From assembly GCF_000526935.1 (NCBI RefSeq), contig NZ_JAHA01000019.1:1116001-1180000 (forward strand): 64,000 bases of DNA. Direction: 5' to 3'. Below the pieces are notes generated by a model. That model was not told where the DNA came from, searched no databases, and was given only the letters and a program-made list of their open reading frames with translations. Positions 43,376 to 52,702 of the stretch are shown here, in pieces; position 1 is the stretch's first letter; each line of letters opens with the position of its first letter. Made by a program: the position numbers and the translations under genes. The stretch is from Butyrivibrio sp. FCS014 (GTDB lineage Bacteria > Bacillota > Clostridia > Lachnospirales > Lachnospiraceae).

Positions 43376-44902
43376 TTACCTCCGTCCTAACTTCTCCAGT
43401 ACTTTACCTTTAATATACCCGAACTCTTCGCTTCTGCCATAGAGCAGGAAATATGATCCGTTAAATATAACTGTTATGATGACCGCCATAAGAAGGAATG
43501 TCCCGATATTTAAGTTTACGAGAACATAGCCGCTTATGAACTTGCATACTGCAAGTACTGCAATAAGACTTGCCAGGTATTTGGCTGTATCCAGGAAGTA
43601 CTCCGATGCCTTCCTGTCAAAGCAGGTTCCGTAGATGATTACAGGTTTTGTGATATTGGCTATAAGTCCTGAAACTATGGTTCCGATATAGATGCCGGTA
43701 AGTCCAAGCGGGGTCTGAACCAGCCAGATGGACAGGATAAGGTTTACCGCGCCTTGAATCAAAGCCAGGTATTTATCGGGTTCAAATACACCTGCTGCTG
43801 TCTTGTAATTGCTAAGGACTATTCTGTCGCCCTTGAAGTAATAATCGATGAGAATGCAGTATACTGCTGCAGGAGCCAGTATCCATTTCTCCCCCAGCCA
43901 GATGCGGATAAGAGGAGTAAGCAGCACCAAAAAACCAACGCATGAAAAGCCATAGACCCAGGATGCAAAGAACCTGTAGACTTTGAACATGGAGAACTGC
44001 TTTTCTTTGGACTCCGTAGCTATAAGATTTCCGAAACTTGATATAACTGAGTTAAAGATGATATTAACGAAATTTGAAACTGTCCCGATCACCAGATTGT
44101 AGTTATCAACAACTCCGGCCACACCAACCTCTATAAGGGAGGAGATGATAAGGGCGTCGGTCTGGAGCCTTGCCACATCACCTATCTTGTGGAATACCAG
44201 AGCTTTGGTCTTGGTCCATACAGTATCGCTCTCCTCTTTCGTAAGAGGCTGAACATCTCTGTCCCTGAGGAAGGGATAGAGCTTATCCAGGTACCTTGAT
44301 ACCACGATCTTCTGAATCAGCTGCACAGCAGCATCGGTCAGAAGGAAAAGGTAGAAGTTGGATGTAGTAAGAACGATAATGATCTGGAAGAATACAGTGA
44401 TAACCTTGGTTATGGTATTGATATTGGTCTGGATATAGTTCTTCTGCTGTGCATTTACCAGCGAATACTTATAGGCCACAAAATAACTGGTTACTGTATT
44501 GAACAGGAAAATAAAGTAATAGATGGTTAAATCCCTTATCGTGCTGTTTCCGGGATTCTTTACCAGATATTTGAGAAACGGGGTAAGAGCAAGTCCAATG
44601 ACCGCCACCACAACAGCGATGAAGTGATAGGCCTTCCTGTACATCATCATGTAGGACTTTATCTTCTGAGTCTCGCCCTTGGCTACAGGGGCATAGAGAC
44701 TGAAGTTAAGGGCTGTGCCTATGCCCAGCTCTGCCATATTCAGGATTGAAAGAACATTGGTGTAGGTCGAGTTAATACCAAGAAGCTGCTCATTAAGCCG
44801 CATGATAAAAACAGTTCGCAACACAAACGACATGATCGCGGTTGCCACCTGTCCCACATACCCAAAGGCAATATTCCTTGTTGCGGACTTAACTCTGTTC
44901 AT
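43376..44902 (-). CDS. Wzx-type polysaccharide flippase
   Basis: 508 residues, about 14 helices. NRVKSATRNIAFGYVGQVAT then AIMSFVLRTVFIMRLNEQLL and LGINSTYTNVLSILNMAELG are typical of the MOP-family exporters in Firmicute capsule loci. Exports the lipid-linked unit of the GT11/GT17 module. Six-base gap after the GT11 gene. Confidence 0.87.
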   Translation of the reverse strand: MNRVKSATRNIAFGYVGQVATAIMSFVLRTVFIMRLNEQLLGINSTYTNVLSILNMAELGIGTALNFSLYAPVAKGETQKIKSYMMMYRKAYHFIAVVVAVIGLALTPFLKYLVKNPGNSTIRDLTIYYFIFLFNTVTSYFVAYKYSLVNAQQKNYIQTNINTITKVITVFFQIIIVLTTSNFYLFLLTDAAVQLIQKIVVSRYLDKLYPFLRDRDVQPLTKEESDTVWTKTKALVFHKIGDVARLQTDALIISSLIEVGVAGVVDNYNLVIGTVSNFVNIIFNSVISSFGNLIATESKEKQFSMFKVYRFFASWVYGFSCVGFLVLLTPLIRIWLGEKWILAPAAVYCILIDYYFKGDRIVLSNYKTAAGVFEPDKYLALIQGAVNLILSIWLVQTPLGLTGIYIGTIVSGLIANITKPVIIYGTCFDRKASEYFLDTAKYLASLIAVLAVCKFISGYVLVNLNIGTFLLMAVIITVIFNGSYFLLYGRSEEFGYIKGKVLEKLGRR

Positions 44903-44908
44903 ATAAGT

Positions 44909-45838
44909 TTAGATAATGCTTCCTTTCTCATCCATAAGGATCCAGTCTCCCCAGTAATCATGCATGATCTCCGGGTTCACCGGCTGGTTGTTCCTCATCT
45001 TGTAAGTTCTTATCACCTTCCTGTCAGGGCGGCGGTTAAGCCTTGCCCCCCAGAAACTGAAGGTGGAATTGGCACAGATATTGCCGCGGCAGTGGCTCAT
45101 GAGCATAAGGTCCTGAACGCTGTTCCTGCCGGTATTCCAGTCAACGATAGTGTACCGGGATTCGTCGGAGAACTTCTCCCTGGCATACTCATGGTCGCTG
45201 GTAAAAATGTAGAAGTGAGTATCCGGGTCTTTTACCAGGAAATAATTCATGGCGCCCTCGTAATACTCCTCCGTTGCTATATTGCCAAGTATGGCAAAGT
45301 TTGGCGGATCAAGGTAGTCCCCGCGCCTTATGTGAACGCTCACGCTGGATTCGCCGTCCATCTTGGCTGCCAGGGTCATGTTCCTTGTATGGAGCATTTC
45401 ATCGGAGTGCTCCGGGAAAAGAAACTTCTCCGCAAGCTCAGGCAGCACATCGCTGTAGTACTTCTGACAGGCAAAATATCCTTTGATATATTTGTCATCC
45501 AGATCAAAGATCTCCGGATGATACATCTCTTTTTCAGAGAATACCTTTGGATTGTCGTTGTCCCTAAGGCCTAGTTTTCTTGCAATCTTGCCTGACAGCT
45601 TCTGAAATCCGTTTCTTTTCAGAAAGTAGTCTCTTTCTTCGTCTGTGCACACCTCGTATTCAAGGTCTTTGAAGATGGAAAGCTCGAACTCCCTGGGAGC
45701 CAGCATGTTTTTCTGCACTCCCGGATCAAACCAGGACAGGTCAAGCTTCACATCCTTCCCCATTTTCTTAAGCTTGTAATAAACCGCGTACTGCTGCATT
45801 TGGTTTCCCAGGCCGCCTGCAATCTGAACAATAAGCAT
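44909..45838 (-). CDS. GT11 alpha-1,2-fucosyltransferase-like enzyme
   Basis: 309 residues from the ATG at 45838, which follows TGGGGGAAAATAAAA; a longer start 14 codons earlier overlaps the previous gene and has no site. Motif I: GGLGNQMQQYAVYYKLKK; motif II: VSVHIRRGDYLDPP (Arg pair for GDP-fucose); motif III: CANSTFSFWGARLN. This is the WbnK/FutC-type GT11 family, using GDP-L-fucose. A second GT11 (57191-58063) and a more distant relative (53487-54530) occur in the same module, but no GDP-fucose synthesis gene. Confidence 0.88.
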   Translation of the reverse strand: MLIVQIAGGLGNQMQQYAVYYKLKKMGKDVKLDLSWFDPGVQKNMLAPREFELSIFKDLEYEVCTDEERDYFLKRNGFQKLSGKIARKLGLRDNDNPKVFSEKEMYHPEIFDLDDKYIKGYFACQKYYSDVLPELAEKFLFPEHSDEMLHTRNMTLAAKMDGESSVSVHIRRGDYLDPPNFAILGNIATEEYYEGAMNYFLVKDPDTHFYIFTSDHEYAREKFSDESRYTIVDWNTGRNSVQDLMLMSHCRGNICANSTFSFWGARLNRRPDRKVIRTYKMRNNQPVNPEIMHDYWGDWILMDEKGSII

Positions 45839-45840
45839 TT

Positions 45841-47052
45841 TTATTTTCCCCCAATACTGGCTCTGTTGGAGCGGATCCACTCGTAGCTTCTGACCAGTGC
45901 GAAGGGATCCTCGATCTCCTGCACCGGAATAACATAGTTCTCGTAGCTTCCGAAAAGGTCAGTGGCTATTCCCCTGCTCTTTACTGAGTAGCCCATAACA
46001 AGTGTGGGCACTCCGCTGCTGTAAGCAGCTATGGTGCTGTGAGTCCTTGCTCCCACAAAGAAGCTGCAGTTTGCTATGTAACCCTTAAGAACTTCAGCGG
46101 GTGCATCATCAACCATAAAGACGCGGCCGCTGTTTTTAAAATCATCATAGAGCTTTTGAAGAGTCTGTCTGTCATCGCTGCTGCTCCACACCACATGCGG
46201 GATCAGGGCAATGTTCTGGTCTGTTTTCTCCAAAATGAACTCTACGAAGTTGCGGTAATTCTCTCTTACTATCCCCTTTTTGGATTCTCTCTCCTGTATC
46301 ATAGGGCTTAAGTTTATTCCTATGGTATTGCCCTTCTTAAACCACTCAGGTAGCTGGATCTCCGCCCTCTGAAGTTCAAAGGCAGGGTCCTGCCTGAGAG
46401 TGATCTTATCTGCTGGTATCCCCGCGTTTAAGAGAGCATTATAGGTTATGGACTCTCTGGCATATATGCGATCGTAAGCATTAATATCCTGTAAAAGATC
46501 GGGATTTCTCATTGAGTCAGGCTCGATGGAGCATCCCCAGAGCATAGTCTCAAAGCCTTTTTTCCTGAAAACGCTGTGTGCCAGGATAAGATCGGGAATC
46601 ATCTCGGGATAGCAGTAGTTGTCCCCGCCTATGGAGACTGCAAGAGGCTTAAGGCCATTAGCACCTTCTTCGTAAGGGTGAAGGCTCTTTTCCCTGCACT
46701 TCTCCTCGTAGACCTTCATCACTTCCCTGAAGCGGTAACGAAGGAAGGATTCCCAGTCCCCGGTAATAAGGCGCCATCCGTAATAAAAAACGTGGGCTAT
46801 GAAATCCCTGTCTATATGGTCCTCTTCAACAAGAGTGCAAAGTCCCTTTTTCTCCAGATCCCCAAGAATGTACTTCCTGTCTTCATTCACGCTGTTGGTG
46901 GCAACTATAACGGGAAGGGAGGTGTCTGCTCCCTGTTCTTTCCTGATGCGCTCTATAAGACGCAGGGTACTGTCCACAATGGCCTCACAGCCGTGGTTTC
47001 CGGAGCCTGCGTGCATATACAGGATTATCGGTCTGTTTAAATCCAATGACAT
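45841..47052 (-). CDS. Polysaccharide pyruvyltransferase family protein (CsaB/WcaK-like)
   Basis: 403 residues. PF04230 features: HAGSGNHGCEAIVDSTLRLI at the start, SIGGDNYCYPEMIPDLI, YARESITYNALLNAG, RQDPAFEL, FVGARTHSTIAAYSSGVPTL near 340. These enzymes transfer pyruvate from PEP to a sugar as a ketal and give the glycan a negative charge; some act as glycosyltransferases. Two bases from the next GT2 gene. Confidence 0.85.
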   Translation of the reverse strand: MSLDLNRPIILYMHAGSGNHGCEAIVDSTLRLIERIRKEQGADTSLPVIVATNSVNEDRKYILGDLEKKGLCTLVEEDHIDRDFIAHVFYYGWRLITGDWESFLRYRFREVMKVYEEKCREKSLHPYEEGANGLKPLAVSIGGDNYCYPEMIPDLILAHSVFRKKGFETMLWGCSIEPDSMRNPDLLQDINAYDRIYARESITYNALLNAGIPADKITLRQDPAFELQRAEIQLPEWFKKGNTIGINLSPMIQERESKKGIVRENYRNFVEFILEKTDQNIALIPHVVWSSSDDRQTLQKLYDDFKNSGRVFMVDDAPAEVLKGYIANCSFFVGARTHSTIAAYSSGVPTLVMGYSVKSRGIATDLFGSYENYVIPVQEIEDPFALVRSYEWIRSNRASIGGK

Positions 47053-47053
47053 A

Positions 47054-48052
47054 TCATTTTCCCCTCTTGTGGCGATGATAACTGTTTATGTAAAGCTTAG
47101 GGCTGATCTTAAAGAGGATCACCTTGAGTTTGTATCCCAGTGAAAGGCCGGCAAAAGACCCATGGGTCTTAAGGGCGTCATTTATCTGCTCCGAAGCCTT
47201 TGAGATTGCAAGGGCGGACAGGTCGTTGTCCCGGTCCTGTTCGTCCTGAACCGCAACTTTACCTATAACAAGAAATGCTGTCATAATGCGGTTCACCGCA
47301 AGGGTCACGAAGGCGTAGCTTGAGAAGTTCTCTCTTGCGGCCATCATCTTGTCTCCTGCAAGACTCCAGCATTTAAGCTCATCCATGTAGCTTGCCTTGA
47401 AGGCGCTCTTCATGGCACCGTTCTCGTTCTCTTTGTAGACGTAATTTCCCGACCCGCGGATGCATTTGATGTTGTGGGTCTTCCCCTGAGCCAGGGCAAA
47501 ATCTATGAGGAATAAAAGATCCTCTCCGATGGTGAGGCCTTCGATGAATCTGGTGCCTGACTGCTCCAGTTCTTTCTTTTCAAAGATTTTCCCCCACACA
47601 TGGGAGTTTGCGTTCAATATGCTGTTCTCTATGTACTGGTAGCCGCTTACCTTGACGCCGGACTGAAGGCTGTCAGTCTCATCAAGAAGAACCGTGGTCT
47701 CATCGGCATACTTCATAAGATTCTCGGCAAAATCCTCCGTCAGGTTGTCATCCGCATCCACAAAGGTGACAAAATGACCTGTGGCTCTTTCGAGGCCAAG
47801 GTTTCTGGCGTGGGATACTCCGTGATTGCCGGTGTGAATGACGGTTATACGCTCCTGACCGTATTCCTTCTGAAGATCATCGCAGAGTTCCTTACTTCCG
47901 TCCGTTGAGCCGTCATCTGACAGGATTATCTCAATCTCTTCCGGATTTAAGTCCTTTTGGTTTAAACAAGATAAGACACACTCCCTCAGTGTGTCTTTAG
48001 CCTGATATACAGGAATTATAACGCTTAAAAGCTTCTCCCCGTTTGTTTCCAT
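47054..48052 (-). CDS. Family 2 glycosyltransferase
   Basis: 332 residues from the ATG at 48052, placed after GAGGAAATGT; a TTG four codons earlier is less likely. GT-A signatures: VIIPVYQAKDTLRECVLSCL, LSDDGSTDGSKEL, HARNLGLERATGHFVTFVDA then DDNL. Cytoplasmic. The C-terminus is helical and basic. Confidence 0.88.
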   Translation of the reverse strand: METNGEKLLSVIIPVYQAKDTLRECVLSCLNQKDLNPEEIEIILSDDGSTDGSKELCDDLQKEYGQERITVIHTGNHGVSHARNLGLERATGHFVTFVDADDNLTEDFAENLMKYADETTVLLDETDSLQSGVKVSGYQYIENSILNANSHVWGKIFEKKELEQSGTRFIEGLTIGEDLLFLIDFALAQGKTHNIKCIRGSGNYVYKENENGAMKSAFKASYMDELKCWSLAGDKMMAARENFSSYAFVTLAVNRIMTAFLVIGKVAVQDEQDRDNDLSALAISKASEQINDALKTHGSFAGLSLGYKLKVILFKISPKLYINSYHRHKRGK

Positions 48053-48070
48053 ACATTTCCTCAAAACGCT

Positions 48071-49441
48071 TTAGTATTTGGTCCAGGTCTCCCTATCTAC
48101 TCCCTTGATGAAGTCGATTCCGTAATGCTGTGCATAACTTAGGTTAAGCCAGTTCCAGTGATCCTCGCAGATGTCTGACTCATAGGCCATGGAGAATCTG
48201 TTCTCCCAACCGGGACGCAGCATAGGGGCTTCAAGCCACTTCTCATCGGTGGTGGTGGTCATCATGGTAAGGTAGGCATCTCTCTCATCGAATTCACGCT
48301 TGATACGGGCAAGGTTGGCGCCGTCTTCTATGTAGGTAAAAATAAGGATGATGCTTAATACTGTCACGAGGCTGGTTGCCAGTATCTGGACAAGATCTGC
48401 ATCGAACCCTTTATTAACAATCCAGGCAAAGCCCTGAACGATAGCCGTCATAAGAAATAAGCTGGCTCCGTAGTAGGTGCGAAGCTGAGACTCGGGAACC
48501 ATGATAAGAGCATAGGCGGTTGCCAGGAAAAGGAATGCAAACATAAGCATGCCTGCTGCCGCCTCTTTGAACTTTTTAAAAGAACCCGTCTTATAGGCTA
48601 TGGCGATCACCATAACCGTAAATGTCAGTATAAGAACAAGGTAGTAGTCTTTGATGTTCAGAGTTATCTTAAGGAATCTGGCTACCATTGCAAGCAGTCC
48701 TGTGTGGGCTTCCTCTGCGCCTTCTGCTCTTGAAGCATTGCCCGGAGAAAGGAGCATTATGACAAAGCCTATGATATTTCCTATAAGTCCCGTTATCATC
48801 CACAGCCTGATGCCGGAGAAATTCTTGGTTTCAATCCACTTCCAAACAAACATCAGAAGTACGAACAAGATAACACCACCGGAGGTGTTCTCGTTGCACC
48901 ATCCTGCAGCCACTCCGAAGAAAAACATTCCCACTGCAAAAAGGATTGAGCCTTCTTTCTTTTCCCAGATGGATTTCCTGAAAAGGGTGATGTAGCCCAC
49001 CATGATAAGCGCTGTGAACAGGTAGTTGCAGGCTCCGGTTTCCCAGAACACACTGTTGCTGATGGTAGGGTCAAAGAGCCACAAAAGAAGGGTTATTGCC
49101 AGATAGACTCTCAGATCGTAGGGCTTTCTGTTATCGATGTTGCGATAGATAAGAATTCCCAAGGCTGTAAAGGCTGCTGCCGCAGCGATGTTAAACACCG
49201 CCTTGGTTCCGGTATACATAAAAATCCTAAGGATGATGTGAGCGATGTTACGTCCTATGTGGGTCATATAGTGCTCATATTCCTGAACAAAGAGGTCGAA
49301 GAAGCTGTTTGCCTTGGCCACTGCATCTCCATATATGATGTCATCGGACATGTTTGGTGTGAGAAATTCGTATATAGCTGTCATGATGAAGTTCACTGCT
49401 ACAGCAATATAGAACAGTTTTTTCCTTAGTTTCTCAGGCAT
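48071..49441 (-). CDS. DUF6056-type membrane protein, GT-C-like
   Basis: 456 residues from the ATG at 49441, which follows AAAGGGG; a start six codons earlier overlaps the polymerase gene by 26 bases and lacks a site. About 11 helices. The outer loop LTPNMSDDIIYGDAVAKANS has an Asp pair, and ISNSVFWETGACNYLFTAL the conserved W-X-T/TG-X-X-NYL of DUF6056. The fold resembles GT-C glycosyltransferases. Soluble C-terminal tail of about 75 residues. Side-branch addition is possible but not shown. Confidence 0.7.
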   Translation of the reverse strand: MPEKLRKKLFYIAVAVNFIMTAIYEFLTPNMSDDIIYGDAVAKANSFFDLFVQEYEHYMTHIGRNIAHIILRIFMYTGTKAVFNIAAAAAFTALGILIYRNIDNRKPYDLRVYLAITLLLWLFDPTISNSVFWETGACNYLFTALIMVGYITLFRKSIWEKKEGSILFAVGMFFFGVAAGWCNENTSGGVILFVLLMFVWKWIETKNFSGIRLWMITGLIGNIIGFVIMLLSPGNASRAEGAEEAHTGLLAMVARFLKITLNIKDYYLVLILTFTVMVIAIAYKTGSFKKFKEAAAGMLMFAFLFLATAYALIMVPESQLRTYYGASLFLMTAIVQGFAWIVNKGFDADLVQILATSLVTVLSIILIFTYIEDGANLARIKREFDERDAYLTMMTTTTDEKWLEAPMLRPGWENRFSMAYESDICEDHWNWLNLSYAQHYGIDFIKGVDRETWTKY

Positions 49442-50669
49442 TGGTTGCCCCTTTCGCATCTTTCAAGTCTTTTGATTCTTTCAAGTCTTTTGGCTGGAAA
49501 AGGTTCCTGAAGAACCTTCCCAGGTAAACTCCTGCAATCAATAGGAAGAAGTCTCTTCCAAGGTATCTGGTGACAAAGGTCGCCTCCACCAGAGTATATA
49601 TTCCTAGGGATACCATTAGTACCATTGTCCAGATGTCACGCTGCTTCATGCACTCATAAACAATCGCCAGCATGGCAAGTATCATGATTATAGTGGGAAT
49701 AATGCCGTACCAGTAAAACAGGCGGTTCCATCCCATGTCAAAGTATCCGTCATATCCCTTCTCGGAGAACAACGTCCAATAATCAATAATCCCGCCATGA
49801 TCGGGAGTTGCATAGTACAGGTTACTGATCCTGTTATTAAGCTTAAAATCCAGGTCCCATGCGGCTTTACCAAAAAGCATCGGCCTCTCTTCATAATAAA
49901 ATGATCCTGCTGCCCACGCAGCCCAGGAAGCGATAACTGTGCAAAGTACCGGTGTTATTGCGCCACCAAGGATATATATGTATCTTTTTTCCGAGAGCTT
50001 TTTAAATAGCCTAAAGAAGATTGCCAGAAACAGTGTAAATGTCATGACCAGCATTCCGGTTCTGGTTCCGGCCACAGCTATCACTATTGCTGTTGAAGCA
50101 ACAGCCACCATATAGGGCAGAATACCTGCAGTTCTTCCGTATATTCCGATCCACATCAGTATCAGCGCATAGACGCTGCTAAATAAAGTGTTGGGATGAC
50201 CAAATCCAAATACATATCTGGTCTCAACACCGACATCTCTTCCGTAGTCCAAGGTCAGGGATACATCTCCCAGAAGCCCTGTAACTCCAAGAAGAGCAAT
50301 AAGCAAAAATCCAGCAAAACTAAGGTAGAAGCAATACTTAAGTGCCTTCTTAAGGTCAATGTCTCTGGATGCCATAATGAACATGGCTATTCTAAGAAGA
50401 TCATTTCTTCCGGTATGTACATAGGAAAATCCCGCAAGCGCAATAATAAAGCCTATGATGCCCCACTCTGCTACGCTATGTTCCATCAAAAGCACAGCCA
50501 AGAGCGTCAGAAGAAACGTTACCCTGAACACGTAGCTCTCATAAGAAAAGGTCAGCTCACTCTTTTCCACTATCATCAGTACCAGTTCTATGGTAAGGGC
50601 GATGTAGAAGAGCGCATTTACAAGCTTTGTTCTGTTTTCTTTAAACCAAGGTAACAGCTTACCTTCCAT
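49434..50669 (-). CDS. Wzy-like polysaccharide polymerase
   Basis: 411 residues, about ten helices. Shares with the 2679-4340 protein the FGHPNTLFSS loop, the GTRTGMLVMTF segment and the YXHTGRNDLL stretch, so the two are paralogues. A curious repeated C-terminal tail, KDLKESKDLKDAKG, is encoded by a short direct repeat (TTTCAAGTCTTTTGATT, 49461-49490 region). Likely the polymerase of the GT11/GT17 module. Confidence 0.8.
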   Translation of the reverse strand: MEGKLLPWFKENRTKLVNALFYIALTIELVLMIVEKSELTFSYESYVFRVTFLLTLLAVLLMEHSVAEWGIIGFIIALAGFSYVHTGRNDLLRIAMFIMASRDIDLKKALKYCFYLSFAGFLLIALLGVTGLLGDVSLTLDYGRDVGVETRYVFGFGHPNTLFSSVYALILMWIGIYGRTAGILPYMVAVASTAIVIAVAGTRTGMLVMTFTLFLAIFFRLFKKLSEKRYIYILGGAITPVLCTVIASWAAWAAGSFYYEERPMLFGKAAWDLDFKLNNRISNLYYATPDHGGIIDYWTLFSEKGYDGYFDMGWNRLFYWYGIIPTIIMILAMLAIVYECMKQRDIWTMVLMVSLGIYTLVEATFVTRYLGRDFFLLIAGVYLGRFFRNLFQPKDLKESKDLKDAKGATNA

Positions 50670-51747
50670 TACGAAGCCATCCTTTGATACGTTTTTTTAT
50701 ACCGTGTTTGATGCTATTTGAAATAAGCGCATTTACGCTGTTGTCTGTGCTTTGCAGTTTCTTTACATAAAGGGCTTCCTCGGGGGCCCACTTGGGAAGC
50801 GGGTGCTTAGAGTATTCCCTGTAGAAATCGTCGTTTATAAGCTTTTCAAGTTTCTCTTTCTTGTCAGCGGTGGTCAGGTCAGAATAAATAAGCTTAGATA
50901 CCGCAATTGTACAGGTAAGAGCCTTCCTCTCTGCGATTGTCTCTGTAAATCTGTCACCAAACCACTTCTGTGAGTACTTATCCAGCTGCTTGTAGGTATT
51001 CTTCTCATCCTCAAGATATGACTCGTTGTAGGTGGATGAAAGGCTGGCTGAATCTTTTCTGTAGTAGTACAGGACTTTATCCAGATACAGAATGCCCGAA
51101 GCCTCATCAAGGTGCTTGGCAGTCTGGTAAAGGTCCTCTCCGTAGTTCAGGAATAGATCAATATCCTCAAAGGCTGCAATGCTGCGCCTTACGCACTTGA
51201 TCCACATGGCGTTTACAGAGTCGTCCATGCAGAGCTGCTCCATGAATGGTCCCTTGACTCCGTCCCCATGGACCACATTTGGGGTGAAGCTGTAGCTTCG
51301 AAGCTTTTTATCTGGCTGACCAAGTACTGCTGCATCATACAGGATGAGATCAGGCTCAGTGCCGCTTTTTTTACAGCTTTCAATTGTGTCGTATAGGGTT
51401 CTGAGGGCTCCCGGAGCCAGCTCATCATCTCCATCCAGGGATACGATCCATCCGCCATTGGCTACTCTTATACCCTCCTGGCGGGCTCTGAATAGGCCGA
51501 TTCTGCCGCGGTGGATAGTGGTCACGCACTCGTATCTTGCGGCCAGCTCATCACAAAGAACCGGTGTCCTGTCGCTTGAACCGTTTTCGCAGATGATAAC
51601 CTCAAAGATGTCCTGTCCGGAGGTATTGCCCACTTCGCAGACTCCCTTAAGGTCAGTGAAATCCGCAGCCTGTTCGGCAGCTGAACGCACGCATTCCTCT
51701 ATGAAAGCTTCCCCGTTGCATACGGGTACAATTACGCTAAAGATCAT
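50659..51747 (-). CDS. Family 2 glycosyltransferase
   Basis: 362 residues. GT-A: FSVIVPVCNGEAFIEECVRS, CENGSSDRTPVLCDEL (a variant of DDGS), GWIVSLDGDDELAPGALRTL with the metal site. A 15-residue insertion after the first strand-helix (TDLKGVCEVGNTSGQD) sets it apart from the other GT2 enzymes here. Overlaps the GT17 gene by 4 bases and the Wzy gene by 11. Confidence 0.86.
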   Translation of the reverse strand: MIFSVIVPVCNGEAFIEECVRSAAEQAADFTDLKGVCEVGNTSGQDIFEVIICENGSSDRTPVLCDELAARYECVTTIHRGRIGLFRARQEGIRVANGGWIVSLDGDDELAPGALRTLYDTIESCKKSGTEPDLILYDAAVLGQPDKKLRSYSFTPNVVHGDGVKGPFMEQLCMDDSVNAMWIKCVRRSIAAFEDIDLFLNYGEDLYQTAKHLDEASGILYLDKVLYYYRKDSASLSSTYNESYLEDEKNTYKQLDKYSQKWFGDRFTETIAERKALTCTIAVSKLIYSDLTTADKKEKLEKLINDDFYREYSKHPLPKWAPEEALYVKKLQSTDNSVNALISNSIKHGIKKRIKGWLRNGR

Positions 51748-52700
51748 TTCTCTGCCCCCAGCATTCTCATAGCCTTATGAAATGCCTTTCTGCAAAAACG
51801 TCCAACTGTCATATCAAATCTGTGGGTAAACTTCATCCATCCTGTGATCTTACCCAAAACAAAATGCTCGTACTCATCAAGATGCTGTCTCAGATATACA
51901 GGGTAGGTTTCATCAACTTCCACCCTCTCAAATCTTGCATCTCTTCCAAAGATATCCATGCCAAGGATAAGATGATCCATGGTCTCGGCAAGGACCTCTC
52001 TCTCATTGTAGTTCTGATGGGCTGCTGCCTTGGTCTTGATACCTATCCTCTTCATGGGATCTTTTTCTTTATATCCCCCCATGTAGCCAAAGTGCCAGCC
52101 ACCGTTAGCGACTCTTACACTCCTTGGATCATCCACTTTGATCAGGTCGCGAAGTCTCACAATTCCCTCTTTGGGGATGTTGTCTATGCTGCAGATCTTG
52201 GTTCCCAGCCAGAGTCTCTTCTCCTTGGGAATCTTGGGGAACTCTCCGGTAATGGAAAGGAGTTTGCCGCTCTTCTCCTCATTGTTTACGTATACGTAGA
52301 AATTTCTCTGAGCCAGGTGATAAACCTTGGTCTTATCAAAATTTCTTATTATCTCTTCCAGGGTCTCGGGACATGGGATCTCATCAGCATCGCTGAAGAT
52401 GATGATGTCATCAGGTGTAGCATCCTTAAGCCCCTGTATCAGCTTGTTCTTCTGGAAATAATCTCTCTCATGGGTATCAGCCCCCTCTATGGGAGTATCA
52501 TCCACCACGATATGGGTGATCTTCGGAAGGAACTCTTTAAACATATCCTTGTTCTTCTCAAAGATAAGCTCCTTGGGCTCTCCGGAGAAAGTCACTGTAG
52601 ACTCTTCTATCACAAACCTGTCAACATAAGGGTCCATGATGTTGAGCCTGAGTTTCAATATATCCAGTTCATTAAAAAAGGGTATACAATCGTAGACCAT
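51744..52700 (-). CDS. GT17 family N-acetylglucosaminyltransferase-like enzyme
   Basis: 318 residues. Full-length match to GT17 (bacterial relatives of animal MGAT3): VYDCIPFFNELDILKLRLNI, VDRFVIEESTVTFSGEPKEL, ERDYFQKNKLIQGL, the DXD-type site FSDADEIPCPETLEEI, and GGWHFGYMGG. The animal enzyme adds a bisecting GlcNAc; bacterial donors are not established. Three-base gap from the DUF5672 gene. Confidence 0.9.
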   Translation of the reverse strand: MVYDCIPFFNELDILKLRLNIMDPYVDRFVIEESTVTFSGEPKELIFEKNKDMFKEFLPKITHIVVDDTPIEGADTHERDYFQKNKLIQGLKDATPDDIIIFSDADEIPCPETLEEIIRNFDKTKVYHLAQRNFYVYVNNEEKSGKLLSITGEFPKIPKEKRLWLGTKICSIDNIPKEGIVRLRDLIKVDDPRSVRVANGGWHFGYMGGYKEKDPMKRIGIKTKAAAHQNYNEREVLAETMDHLILGMDIFGRDARFERVEVDETYPVYLRQHLDEYEHFVLGKITGWMKFTHRFDMTVGRFCRKAFHKAMRMLGAEK

Positions 52701-52702
52701 TA

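Noticed and set aside
44960..45574. Plus-strand open frame of 204 codons
   Set aside because: Antisense to the GT11 gene with its strong motifs; no start signal and Val/Leu-rich composition typical of a shadow frame.
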